Of a DNA stretch of 6,977 nucleotides, positions 1 to 5,554 are shown one piece after another (position 1 is the stretch's first letter; each line of letters begins with the position of its first letter). Where the stretch lies: NCBI GenBank assembly GCA_964540815.1, contig CAZIOH010000170.1:1-6977 (forward strand). Direction: 5' to 3'. The DNA comes from CAZIOH01 sp964540815 (GTDB lineage Bacteria; Myxococcota_A; Polyangia; Fen-1088). The notes under the pieces were generated by a model that saw only the letters and a program-made list of their open reading frames with translations, had not been told where the DNA came from and did no database searches. The position numbers and the translations under genes were made by a program.

Positions 1-2
1 TC

Positions 3-731
3 AGCGCGCCCCACTTCGTTGGAAGGGTTGGCTACGCCGTGCAGGGCGCCGAGGTGGTGCTCGAGGCGGAGGGGATCTCGAACCCTCGCGCCAGCACCAA
101 CCTCAGCGGTACGCTGGCGCTCGAGCTGTGGGCCTTTCCGGAGGCGGGACTTCCGACCGCGCGTGAGGGCGTGCGGCTGGCATGGTCCGAGCTGGCGCCC
201 ATCGCCGGCCAGTCCCAGAGCACCGCGATCGAGCGTAGGGTCGCCTTCACCGAGCCGCCAGAGGGTCGGTTCGGGTTGTCGTTGATCCTTGGCGAGTGGA
301 CCGTTGCGCATGGTTACGTCGCGCGCGATCGGCGGGACTTCGCCTGCATCTACGAAGCTGGGACCAAGGAGCTCCCCGCTTCCTCGGCCGCGGGTTCACC
401 GGTCCCGGCGGCCGTGGAGCAGCCGACGCCCGCTCGACCCATCGACCGACTGCGGCTGGTGCCCGGCGCGGCCCTCCCCGGGGCCCCCGCCGCCGCGGCC
501 GCGGCGGTCACGGGCAAGCCGAAGCCCGGGCTCGCGCCTCCGGCTGGCCCGAGACTGATCTCCATCCAGACCGGAAGCCTCGAGGAACTGGCCGGTGTGA
601 AGGGCCTCAGCCTCAAGATCGCCAAGGAGATCGTCAAGGCGAGACCCTTTTCCTCTCTGCCCGACCTGATCCGGGTCCGCGGCCTCGGTGACAAGACCAT
701 CGCCCGCGTCAAGCATCTGCTCACGCTCTGA
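3..731 (+). CDS. Helix-hairpin-helix domain protein, 5'-partial
   Basis: The frame is open from base 3 with no stop upstream. The segment before the first possible GTG (base 39) reads as protein (HFVGRVGYAVQGAEV), so the true start probably lies outside the window. The first part (about 3-350) looks like a beta-rich domain with the signature ISNPRASTNLSGTLALELWA. I associate this pattern with uncharacterised proteobacterial proteins that often carry a C-terminal helix-hairpin-helix. An Ala/Pro-rich linker follows (about 360-540). At 555-728 comes a ComEA-like HhH pair: SLEELAGVKGLSLKIAKEIV, then ARPFSSLPDL and VRGLGDKTI, with both GhG-type hairpins (GVKGLS, RVRGLGD). HhH motifs bind the DNA backbone without sequence specificity. 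Here the domain could equally be a structural or protein-binding module, since the rest is not a known nuclease or uptake protein. The stop is TGA at 729-731. The domain call is firm; the cellular role is unknown. Confidence 0.8.
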   Translation, partial: SAPHFVGRVGYAVQGAEVVLEAEGISNPRASTNLSGTLALELWAFPEAGLPTAREGVRLAWSELAPIAGQSQSTAIERRVAFTEPPEGRFGLSLILGEWTVAHGYVARDRRDFACIYEAGTKELPASSAAGSPVPAAVEQPTPARPIDRLRLVPGAALPGAPAAAAAAVTGKPKPGLAPPAGPRLISIQTGSLEELAGVKGLSLKIAKEIVKARPFSSLPDLIRVRGLGDKTIARVKHLLTL

Positions 732-1095
732 GGAGCCCACCAGGAGGGACAGGTTCGACCCTCACGCGGGGTTGTCCGTCGAGCAGAGGCTCGAGTGCGT
801 CGAACGAGCCGGTCGAGCCGAGCGTTGCCCGAGCGCTCGTGCACGAACGCCTCGACCTCCGCGGTGGTCGGTTCGCCGTGTGGCTCGGTCGTCACGGTCA
901 CGCGCGTGCGGTCGGGCGTCTCCTCCGTGAGCAACACCGTAGTCCGCAGCGCCGGCGGCCAGAGCTCGGCGCCGGGCGCCGGCGCCGGGTGCCCGCGCTC
1001 GTCGACGAACTGCTGCGCGTACACGATGCGCCGGGGCGGCTCGATCGCGAGGTACTCGGCGCGGACGTCCATCGTGCCGTCCTGTCCCAGTTTCG
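721..1095 (-). pseudogene. AHSA1-like SRPBCC protein remnant, N-truncated and frameshifted
   Basis: On the minus strand the reading starts near 1095 with DGTMDVRAEYLAIEPPRRIVY, the mid-domain signature of AHSA1/START-like SRPBCC proteins (mDVrgEYleI.PPerlVy). It continues through TRVTVTTEPHGEPTTAEVEAFVHERSG to about 820. The family's C-terminal end (GSTGSFDALEPLLDG) then follows in another frame and stops at 721-723. One extra base, or two missing bases, near 820 explains the break. The usual first 55-65 residues (the APRELVW-type start and the D.RpGG turn) are absent: the upstream sequence runs into the regulatory region and start of the divergent TetR gene. SRPBCC proteins of this type are hydrophobic-ligand-binding folds often found beside ArsR or TetR regulators and VOC proteins, so this was probably an old member of the adjacent cluster. 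Broken status is fairly sure, although the frameshift alone could be a sequencing error. Confidence 0.72.
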
Positions 1096-1146
1096 GGACA
1101 CGACGGGATGACATCACCCGCTTTGGTCTCGAAGGGACGCGCGTGC

Positions 1147-1175
1147 TTGACACCGTACCGACCGGTTGGTATGTC
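1147..1175 (+). promoter_or_regulatory. Possible promoter of the TetR-VOC operon
   Basis: A perfect TTGACA lies at 1147-1152. With a 17-base spacer the -10 position falls at 1170-1175 (TATGTC, a weak match to TATAAT). The predicted operator dyad fills the spacer and overlaps the -10, so a bound repressor would block polymerase. If this promoter is used, transcription would begin near 1182, next to an in-frame GTG at 1183. The mRNA would then be essentially leaderless and the ATG at 1171 would not be the start. This is inference from consensus matching only. Confidence 0.35.
1156..1171. promoter_or_regulatory. Probable TetR-family operator (16-bp dyad)
   Basis: TACCGACCGGTTGGTA is an inverted repeat with 7 of 8 base pairs matching; its centre lies between 1163 and 1164. 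The core ACCGACCGGT resembles the boxes bound by NemR/AcuR-type TetR regulators (GACCGnnCGGTC class). Its place directly at the beginning of a TetR gene, and between that gene and a divergent SRPBCC remnant, is where an autoregulatory operator is expected. Confidence 0.55.
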
Positions 1176-1866
1176 GGCTTTCGTGGCTGGGCTTGGCGCG
1201 AAAGAGAAGCTCCTCGACGCCTCGCTGTCGCTGATCCGCGAGCAGGGGTTTGCGGCGACCACGGTCGACGCTCTGTGCGGCCGCGCCGGGGTGACGAAGG
1301 GGGCATTTTTCCATCACTTCGAGAGCAAGGACGCCCTCGGCGTGGCGGCGGTGGAGCACTGGTCGCGCACGACGGGAGCCCTCTTCCGGGCGGCGCCGTA
1401 TCATGAGGCGCCCGATGCGCTTGGGCGCGTGCGGGCCTATCTCGCCCTTCGAAAATCACTGATCCGTGGCGACCTCCCCGAGTTCAGCTGCATGGCGGGG
1501 ATGCTCGTCCAGGAGACGTACGCCTCACACCCGACGATCCGGGCGGCCTGCGCCGCCAGCATCTTTGGACACGCCGGCACCCTGGTCGAGGACTTTGTCG
1601 TCGCTATGAAGGAATGTGGCGTGGCGAGCGATTTCACGCCGGAGAGCCTCGCGGCGCATACCCAGTGTGTGCTGCAGGGGGCGTTCATCCTGGCCAAGGC
1701 ACAAGGCAACGCCCAGATTGCCATCGAATCGATCGAGCACCTGGAGCGCTACGTCGAGTTGCTGTTCACCAAGGGATCCCCATCGCGGCCAGCGCGCGGG
1801 AGACCCAAGCCGAGACCTCTCGTCAAGCCCCGAACCATGACATCGAGCAGGAGGAGAAGCCCATGA
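1171..1866 (+). CDS. TetR/AcrR-family transcriptional repressor
   Basis: A 231-residue regulator, a normal length for TetR proteins. The N-terminal DNA-binding domain is clear: AKEKLLDASLSLIREQGFAA (residues 10-29), then the helix-turn-helix TTVDALCGRAGVTKGAFFHHF (30-50), ending in the typical FESKDAL. The C-terminal ligand/dimer domain has blocks (PEFSCMAGMLVQETYASHP, HTQCVLQGAFILAKAQ, IEHLERYVELLF) that I recognise from TetR proteins next to VOC and SRPBCC genes. The ligand is unknown. I chose the ATG at 1171 because it leaves about 10 residues before the KEKLLDA helix, the usual spacing. The frame is also open from an ATG at 1108, which would add 21 residues with no family look, and a GTG at 1183 is possible. 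The last 35 or so residues are a basic, Ser/Arg-rich tail. The stop overlaps the next start (ATGA), so it is cotranscribed with the two VOC genes and probably represses them and itself. Confidence 0.92.
   Translation: MSAFVAGLGAKEKLLDASLSLIREQGFAATTVDALCGRAGVTKGAFFHHFESKDALGVAAVEHWSRTTGALFRAAPYHEAPDALGRVRAYLALRKSLIRGDLPEFSCMAGMLVQETYASHPTIRAACAASIFGHAGTLVEDFVVAMKECGVASDFTPESLAAHTQCVLQGAFILAKAQGNAQIAIESIEHLERYVELLFTKGSPSRPARGRPKPRPLVKPRTMTSSRRRSP
1849..1854 (+). promoter_or_regulatory. Strong Shine-Dalgarno for the VOC gene
   Basis: AGGAGG inside the 3' end of the TetR coding sequence, 8 bases before the ATG at 1863. It is the clearest ribosome site in the window and fixes that start. It implies that the VOC protein is translated more strongly than its regulator. 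Confidence 0.8.
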
Positions 1867-2261
1867 ACCCCGTCGTCCACTTCGAGCTTCCGTATGAAAA
1901 TGCCGAACGCGCCTCCGCCTTCTATCGCGCTGCCTTCGGGTGGCGGACCGAACAGCTTGGTGCGGAGATGGGCAACTACGTCGTCGTGACCACCGCGACT
2001 GAGGACGCTCGACCCGACGCCCCGCGCGGGGTGGTCAACGGCGGGCTCTACCAGAAGAAGCCGGACTTCCCCGCGCAGTATCCGTCGATTGTGATTGGCG
2101 TCGAGAACCTCGAAGGGTCGATGCGGGCCGTACGTGACGCCGGGGGCGAGGTGCTGGGCGAGCCAATGGAGATCCCTGGCGTCGGGAGCTACGTGTCGTT
2201 TCTCGACACCGAACGCAACCGCAACAGCTTGTTGCAGCCGAGGCGGGAGGCGACGCCGTGA
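1863..2261 (+). CDS. VOC-family (glyoxalase/bleomycin-resistance fold) protein
   Basis: A 132-residue single-domain protein of the vicinal oxygen chelate superfamily. It begins VVHFELPYENAERASAFYRA (residues 4-23), the first beta strand and helix of the fold, followed by AFGWRTEQ. The second half gives VIGVENLEGSMRAVRDAGGE (77-96) and ends SYVSFLDTERNRNSLLQP (109-126), the family's closing FlDTEGNr-type motif. VOC proteins bind a divalent metal and act as lyases, dioxygenases, isomerases or drug-binding proteins. His6 and Glu8 of the first strand are candidate ligands, but the final motif has Leu where many enzymes carry a metal-binding Glu, so the substrate and even catalysis are open. It overlaps the TetR stop by 4 bases and the next gene's start by 4 bases (GTGA), indicating translational coupling. 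Confidence 0.9.
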   Translation: MNPVVHFELPYENAERASAFYRAAFGWRTEQLGAEMGNYVVVTTATEDARPDAPRGVVNGGLYQKKPDFPAQYPSIVIGVENLEGSMRAVRDAGGEVLGEPMEIPGVGSYVSFLDTERNRNSLLQPRREATP

Positions 2262-3160
2262 GCCCGGCGATCGTTCCGTGTCTCTGGTTTGATGACCAGG
2301 CCGAGGAGGCCGCGCGGTTCTACACGCGCACCTTCGGCGACGGGCGCGTGCTGGCCACGTCGCACTATCCGGAGTCCCTCGACAACCCGAGCGGCAAGCC
2401 GCGCGGCAGTGTGCTCGCGGTCGATTTCGAGGTGCTCGGCCGGCGTTTCACCGCGCTCAACGGCGGGCCTCATTTCGTCATCAACCCGAGCATCTCTTTC
2501 TTCGTCCACACCGACACGAGCGAGCGAACGGATCAGCTCTGCGCCACGCTCGGGGAGGGCGGGGGGTATCTGATGCCGCCTGGCACCTACCCGTGGAGCG
2601 AGCGCTATGCCTGGGTTGAGGATCGCTTCGGCGTTTCGTGGCAAGTGATGACCAGCAAGCCCGCCGCGGCTGGCCCCGGCATCGTGCCGTGCCTCATGTT
2701 CGCGGACGCACAGCACGGGCGCGCCGAGGAGGCGATGAGGGCCTATGCGGCCGTCTTTCCCGAAAGCCGCGTGGTTCACATCGAGCGCTACGGAGCGGAT
2801 CGCGGTCCCGATGGGAAGGTCGTTCACGGACGCTTCGTCCTGGCAGGCCAGGACTTCGTGGCCATGGACAGTCATGAGGCGCGCGGCACGACCTTCAACG
2901 AGGGCCTCTCCTTCCAGGTGATGTGCGAGGACCAGGCCGAGGTGGACCGCTACTGGGAGCGACTGTCCGCGGGCGGCCGGCTGGGTGTTTGTGGCTGGCT
3001 GAAGGATGCCTTCGGGCTTTCGTGGCAGGTCGTACCGAAGAGCATCTCCGCGTGGCTGGCGAGCCGCGACACCCGGGCGAGCGATCGCGCCTTTCAGGCG
3101 GTGATGGGCATGAAGAAGCTCGACATCGCCGCGCTGAACGCTGCCTTCGCCGGGAGCTGA
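2258..3160 (+). CDS. Two-domain PhnB-like VOC protein (3-dmu-9_3-mt family)
   Basis: A 300-residue protein with two tandem copies of the PhnB-type VOC domain. Copy 1 (about residues 4-131) starts IVPCLWFDDQAEEAARFY and ends RFGVSWQVM. Copy 2 (about 141-260) starts GIVPCLMFADAQHGRAEEAM and ends CGWLKDAFGLSWQVVP. Both have the family's ISFFV/LSFQV strand (79-83, 217-221), and copy 2 has CEDQAEVDRYWERLSAGG (223-240). The C-terminal MGMKKLDIAALNAAF (283-297) is also typical. Database names for this family ('3-demethylubiquinone-9 3-methyltransferase') are historical: there is no SAM-binding fold and methyltransferase activity should not be assumed. The start is the GTG at 2258, which overlaps the upstream TGA as GTGA; residue 4 already begins the first strand, so little room exists for another start. 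It is the last gene of the TetR-VOC operon. Confidence 0.92.
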   Translation: MSPAIVPCLWFDDQAEEAARFYTRTFGDGRVLATSHYPESLDNPSGKPRGSVLAVDFEVLGRRFTALNGGPHFVINPSISFFVHTDTSERTDQLCATLGEGGGYLMPPGTYPWSERYAWVEDRFGVSWQVMTSKPAAAGPGIVPCLMFADAQHGRAEEAMRAYAAVFPESRVVHIERYGADRGPDGKVVHGRFVLAGQDFVAMDSHEARGTTFNEGLSFQVMCEDQAEVDRYWERLSAGGRLGVCGWLKDAFGLSWQVVPKSISAWLASRDTRASDRAFQAVMGMKKLDIAALNAAFAGS

Positions 3161-3173
3161 GCGGCAAGGTCGA

Positions 3174-3223
3174 CCGCCCGCGGGAGCAGCGGACTTGTCA
3201 GCTCCAAGCGAACCCGCGGGCGG
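3174..3223. terminator. Possible GC-rich stem after the VOC operon
   Basis: An 11-bp perfect inverted repeat, CCGCCCGCGGG (3174-3184) and CCCGCGGGCGG (3213-3223), separated by 28 bases. It begins 14 bases after the PhnB-like stop. There is no T-run on either strand, so it would be an atypical terminator or an mRNA-stabilising stem. It lies at the downstream edge of the dehydrogenase remnant and might be chance in GC-rich DNA. Confidence 0.3.
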
Positions 3224-3229
3224 GAGAGG

Positions 3230-3494
3230 AAGAAGCCGAGCTTCGCGACCTCGTCGGCCGGCTGCTTCTTGCCGGCGCCCACCTTGCTGTCGAGCATGTC
3301 GGCCCGCTCAAAGAACTCCGTCTCGGTGACTCCGGGCACAGGCAGGTGAGGCTGGAGCCCGTCTGCTCTAACTCCGCGCGCAGCGCATAGGCAAACGAGT
3401 CGAGGAGGACCTTGGTGCCATTGTAGACGGCCCGGTAGGTGCCGGGCATGAACCCGGCGATGGCGCCCGTGATCAGTATGCGCCCCCGACCCCG
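3230..3494 (-). pseudogene. Short-chain dehydrogenase/reductase fragment, frameshifted
   Basis: Read on the minus strand, RGRGRILITGAIAGFMPGTY, then AVYNGTKVLLDSFAYALRAE and GSSLTCLCP, run in one frame from 3494 to about 3335. GVTETEFFERADMLDSKVGA, GKKQPADEVAKLGF continue in the next frame to about 3230. Together they match the second half of a classical SDR: the YxxxK active-site pair (YNGTK) and the PGxTETxFFxRA block. Restoring one base in the CCCGG run near 3332-3336 repairs the break. The NAD(P)-binding first half (TGxxxGIG) is missing, as is the normal C-terminus, which would overlap the VOC gene. The position that is usually the catalytic Ser, 13 residues before the Tyr, reads Ala (GAIAG instead of a SIAG-type motif). 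Loss of both ends means this is a remnant even if the frameshift is a base-call error. Confidence 0.75.
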
Positions 3495-3561
3495 TGCTGT
3501 CCGGAAACTCATCGCTGAAATTCTCGACGCTGGGAATAGCATCGCCCCGCGCGGCCGACAT

Positions 3562-3918
3562 TCACCCCGTCGGCGCCGGTAGCGCCTTGCCCTGGTCGGG
3601 GACGGGCGCCGAACATTGCGCTGTCAGCCGGATGCTGTAGATCTGGAACAGGACGTATTCCCGGAGCATCAACTTCGTTTGAACGTTCTCGAGCTTCGAC
3701 CGTGGGCGGCAACGAGCCTCCATGCCGCGCGTGAGGTCGATGACGAGGTCTTCAACCATGGGCTCCGTGAGACGGAGCACTCCCCATGTCCAATCGGATT
3801 CGGAGAGGGTTGGCTCATTGTTGGGCACGACGTCCGAGTATCCATGTGACAACACCACCGCGCACCCCTGGAGATTGAGCACCATGGCGATCGCGATCCC
3901 CCCGACAAGTCGCCGCAT
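3562..3918 (-). CDS. Small predicted lipoprotein, function unknown
   Basis: 118 residues from the ATG at 3916-3918. The N-terminus is a good lipoprotein signal: MRR, a hydrophobic stretch GGIAIAMVLNL, then the lipobox LQGC with the acylated Cys at residue 19. The mature part of about 100 residues has two Cys (70 and 102) that could form a disulfide, separated by KLENVQ, YVLFQIYSIRLTAQ. This C-x(n)-IYS-R-x-C spacing is loosely like small Bor-type lipoproteins, but similarity is weak and I do not assign it. The frame is also open upstream (TTG at 3951, and back to the stop of the xylanase gene), but a start there would bury the signal peptide. It lies 96 bases downstream of the GH11 gene on the same strand and is probably cotranscribed with it. 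No clear Shine-Dalgarno is visible. Confidence 0.66.
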   Translation of the reverse strand: MRRLVGGIAIAMVLNLQGCAVVLSHGYSDVVPNNEPTLSESDWTWGVLRLTEPMVEDLVIDLTRGMEARCRPRSKLENVQTKLMLREYVLFQIYSIRLTAQCSAPVPDQGKALPAPTG

Positions 3919-4014
3919 GTATCGCGGGTACAATAGCACGCGAGGGCGCAAATCCTCGTCGAGCTCCCGGTCGAATCGCTCATCGACGAATGGACCGACC
4001 CCGGCCGCGGGTTT

Positions 4015-5163
4015 TCAGCTCTTCGTGACGGTCGCCGTCGAGAATGTGATGCTTCCACTGCCGCTGCCGCCCCCGACCTCCACGACGATCCTGGCCTCCT
4101 CCAGGTTCCCGAGCTGCAGACCCATGCGGGCCCACTGGGAGAAATGCTCGGAGATGGAGATGGTTCCGCAGGAGCGAGGTGACGTGCGGACACTGAAGAA
4201 CTGCACGAAGGTTGCGTTTTGGCCCGTGATGGACGGCTGGTTGGTCTGCGTGTGCATGTAGACGTCGTACGTCCCGCCGTCAACGGTGATCTGGCCGACC
4301 TTGGTCCCACCGGGGTTGGGCGGTCCATTACCGAACCAATCATCGACGATGTAGTACTCGCGGAGCGGGCTTTCCGACCACCCATAGACTCCAATGTAGT
4401 TGTAGCCGCCGCCGGTTCCGGTCTTGGTCTCCGCGAAGCTCGCTGTGAGAGTTCCGAGCTGGGTGGGTGTCTGGGTCGAATTGAATCCCAGGCCGACCCG
4501 GGCCAGGAAATCCCCCGGATCGTTCCAGGTGGCGCTGAACTCGGCGTTGACGCCGTAGATGATCATGAATGCCGAGCCTTGTCCGTTCGTATAGAAGGTG
4601 TAGGTGTAGGCGCCGTCGGCGGTGCCCGAATCGTTGACCGTCTTGCCGCCGGTGGGCATCGCGCCCGGCATGCAAGCCGCGGCACCGCCCGTACCGGTGC
4701 CGCCGGTCCCCGCGATGCCAGTCATCCCGGCGCTTCCCGTGGCGCCCGCCCGACCAGTGGTGCCGGCGGTCCCGCTTCCGCTCGTCCCGCCGACGCCACC
4801 GGTGGCTCCGGCGATGCCGGTGGTCCCGGCGCTTCCCGCGGTCCCCGCCCGACCAGCGGTGCCGGCGGTCCCGTTTCCGCCGGTGCCCGCGGTGCCGGTG
4901 GTGCCCGCGATGCCGATGATCCCACCGTCGCCCGTCATCCCCCCGCTGCCGGTGGTCCCGCCCCTGCCCATCATCCCGCCGCTGGCGGTGGTTCCACCGG
5001 TGTCGCCCAATCCGGTCGCCCCACCCTCGCCGATGGCGGAGGTGCCGCCGCTCCCGCCTTTTCCATCACCAGAATCAGAGCTCGCGCAGCCTGTTACGAC
5101 CGCTGCGGCCAGACAAGAAGTGACAACACCAAGAGACCTGAGGGAGCGGGGGCGATGCTTCAT
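4015..5163 (-). CDS. GH11 endo-1,4-beta-xylanase, lipoprotein with Gly-rich spacer
   Basis: 382 residues. Residues 1-26 form a lipoprotein signal (MKHRPRSLRS, hydrophobic core, lipobox VTGC with Cys26). Residues about 32-160 are a low-complexity spacer of GGT, AGT, TGS and AGR-type triplets. Residues about 175-378 are a glycoside hydrolase family 11 domain of normal size: GAYTYTFYTNGQGSAFM (185-200), YNYIGVYGWSESPLREYYIV (254-273), the thumb loop NQPSITGQNATFVQFFSVR (308-326) and ARIVVEVGGGSGSGSIT (357-373). By alignment from memory, the catalytic nucleophile is Glu269 (PLREYY) and the acid/base is Glu362 (VVEV); both are present. GH11 enzymes hydrolyse internal beta-1,4-xylan bonds by a retaining mechanism. 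The signal implies tethering to the outer membrane with the enzyme held away from the surface, unlike most GH11 enzymes, which are freely secreted. The start is the ATG at 5161-5163, just before the signal; a longer open frame upstream to 5592 has no protein-like features. Confidence 0.9.
   Translation of the reverse strand: MKHRPRSLRSLGVVTSCLAAAVVTGCASSDSGDGKGGSGGTSAIGEGGATGLGDTGGTTASGGMMGRGGTTGSGGMTGDGGIIGIAGTTGTAGTGGNGTAGTAGRAGTAGSAGTTGIAGATGGVGGTSGSGTAGTTGRAGATGSAGMTGIAGTGGTGTGGAAACMPGAMPTGGKTVNDSGTADGAYTYTFYTNGQGSAFMIIYGVNAEFSATWNDPGDFLARVGLGFNSTQTPTQLGTLTASFAETKTGTGGGYNYIGVYGWSESPLREYYIVDDWFGNGPPNPGGTKVGQITVDGGTYDVYMHTQTNQPSITGQNATFVQFFSVRTSPRSCGTISISEHFSQWARMGLQLGNLEEARIVVEVGGGSGSGSITFSTATVTKS
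4712..4880. repeat. Higher-order repeat, ~99-bp period, in the xylanase spacer
   Basis: The 70 bases from 4712 and from 4811 match at 62 positions, an offset of 99 bases or 33 codons. A shorter third match starts near 4907 (offset 96). At the protein level both main copies contain a GRAG and end of the unit as TTGIAG/MTGIAG. The repeat sits on top of the simple Gly-x-x triplet pattern and keeps the reading frame, as expected for spacer growth by in-frame duplication. Confidence 0.7.
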
Positions 5164-5554
5164 GCTCGACAATTCCCGGGTCGCCCTGTACGGATTACCA
5201 GCCGAGACTCGGCTCTGGTCGGGGAACGGGCAGACTGAAAGAGACGGCGCAGTTGGGGTTGACCTGCGTCTTGGTGGCGCACAGAAGGCGCCGCAGTCGC
5301 GCAGCTCGCCCTGGCGGACAGCCTTGGAGTGGTTGCAGAGTGCTTGCCTTGGGAGTGGGGACAAGAAGAATGACGGTGAGGTTTGTCCCAGTACGCCGGT
5401 TCCGTCAACCGTCCCCCCGGGGAAATTGGGATGGCACCGAGTTTGCTCGGATGTTCCGCTCGCTCGATGGGCACATGGTTCGCATCCTCCCGAGATTGAG
5501 GCGCCGGAGGATGAAGGGGTGTCGTCGGGATCACCGAGGTGGGCGGCGGCGCAT
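5164..5554. other. Intergenic region upstream of the xylanase gene
   Basis: About 390 bases between the xylanase start and the response-regulator remnant. The open frames here (for example minus 5160-5534) have no recognisable domain and no coding-like residue pattern. It most likely holds the xylanase promoter, but I see no convincing -35/-10 pair. The only clear element is the palindrome at 5200-5214. Confidence 0.5.
5200..5214. promoter_or_regulatory. 15-bp palindrome upstream of the xylanase gene
   Basis: AGCCGAGACTCGGCT has two 7-bp arms (AGCCGAG/CTCGGCT) around one central base. It lies about 37 bases before the xylanase ATG, in the 5' leader or core promoter. CCA just before the left arm and TGG just beyond the right arm would extend the dyad with a small bulge. 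It could be an operator for a dimeric regulator or an mRNA hairpin; which one is not decidable here. Confidence 0.4.

Noticed and set aside
1108..1170. Upstream in-frame ATG adding 21 residues to TetR
   Set aside because: The extension has no TetR-family features, lies over the promoter and operator-like dyad, and has no good ribosome site. It remains possible but less likely.
350..1459. Minus-strand open frame of 369 codons
   Set aside because: Only its middle (about 820-1095) matches a family (SRPBCC). The rest is antisense to the HhH gene and the TetR gene, so it is treated as a remnant rather than one protein.
2258..3160. Naming the PhnB-like gene as a ubiquinone methyltransferase
   Set aside because: Both domains are VOC folds and no SAM-binding motif is present; the name is a legacy of the family label.
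4690..5080. CRISPR or satellite array
   Set aside because: The periodicity is in-frame coding repetition of Gly-x-x triplets inside the xylanase gene; there are no constant repeats with unique spacers.
4219..5238. Second long plus-strand open frame opposite the xylanase gene
   Set aside because: It is another antisense shadow; the minus frame has a signal peptide and a full GH11 domain with catalytic residues.
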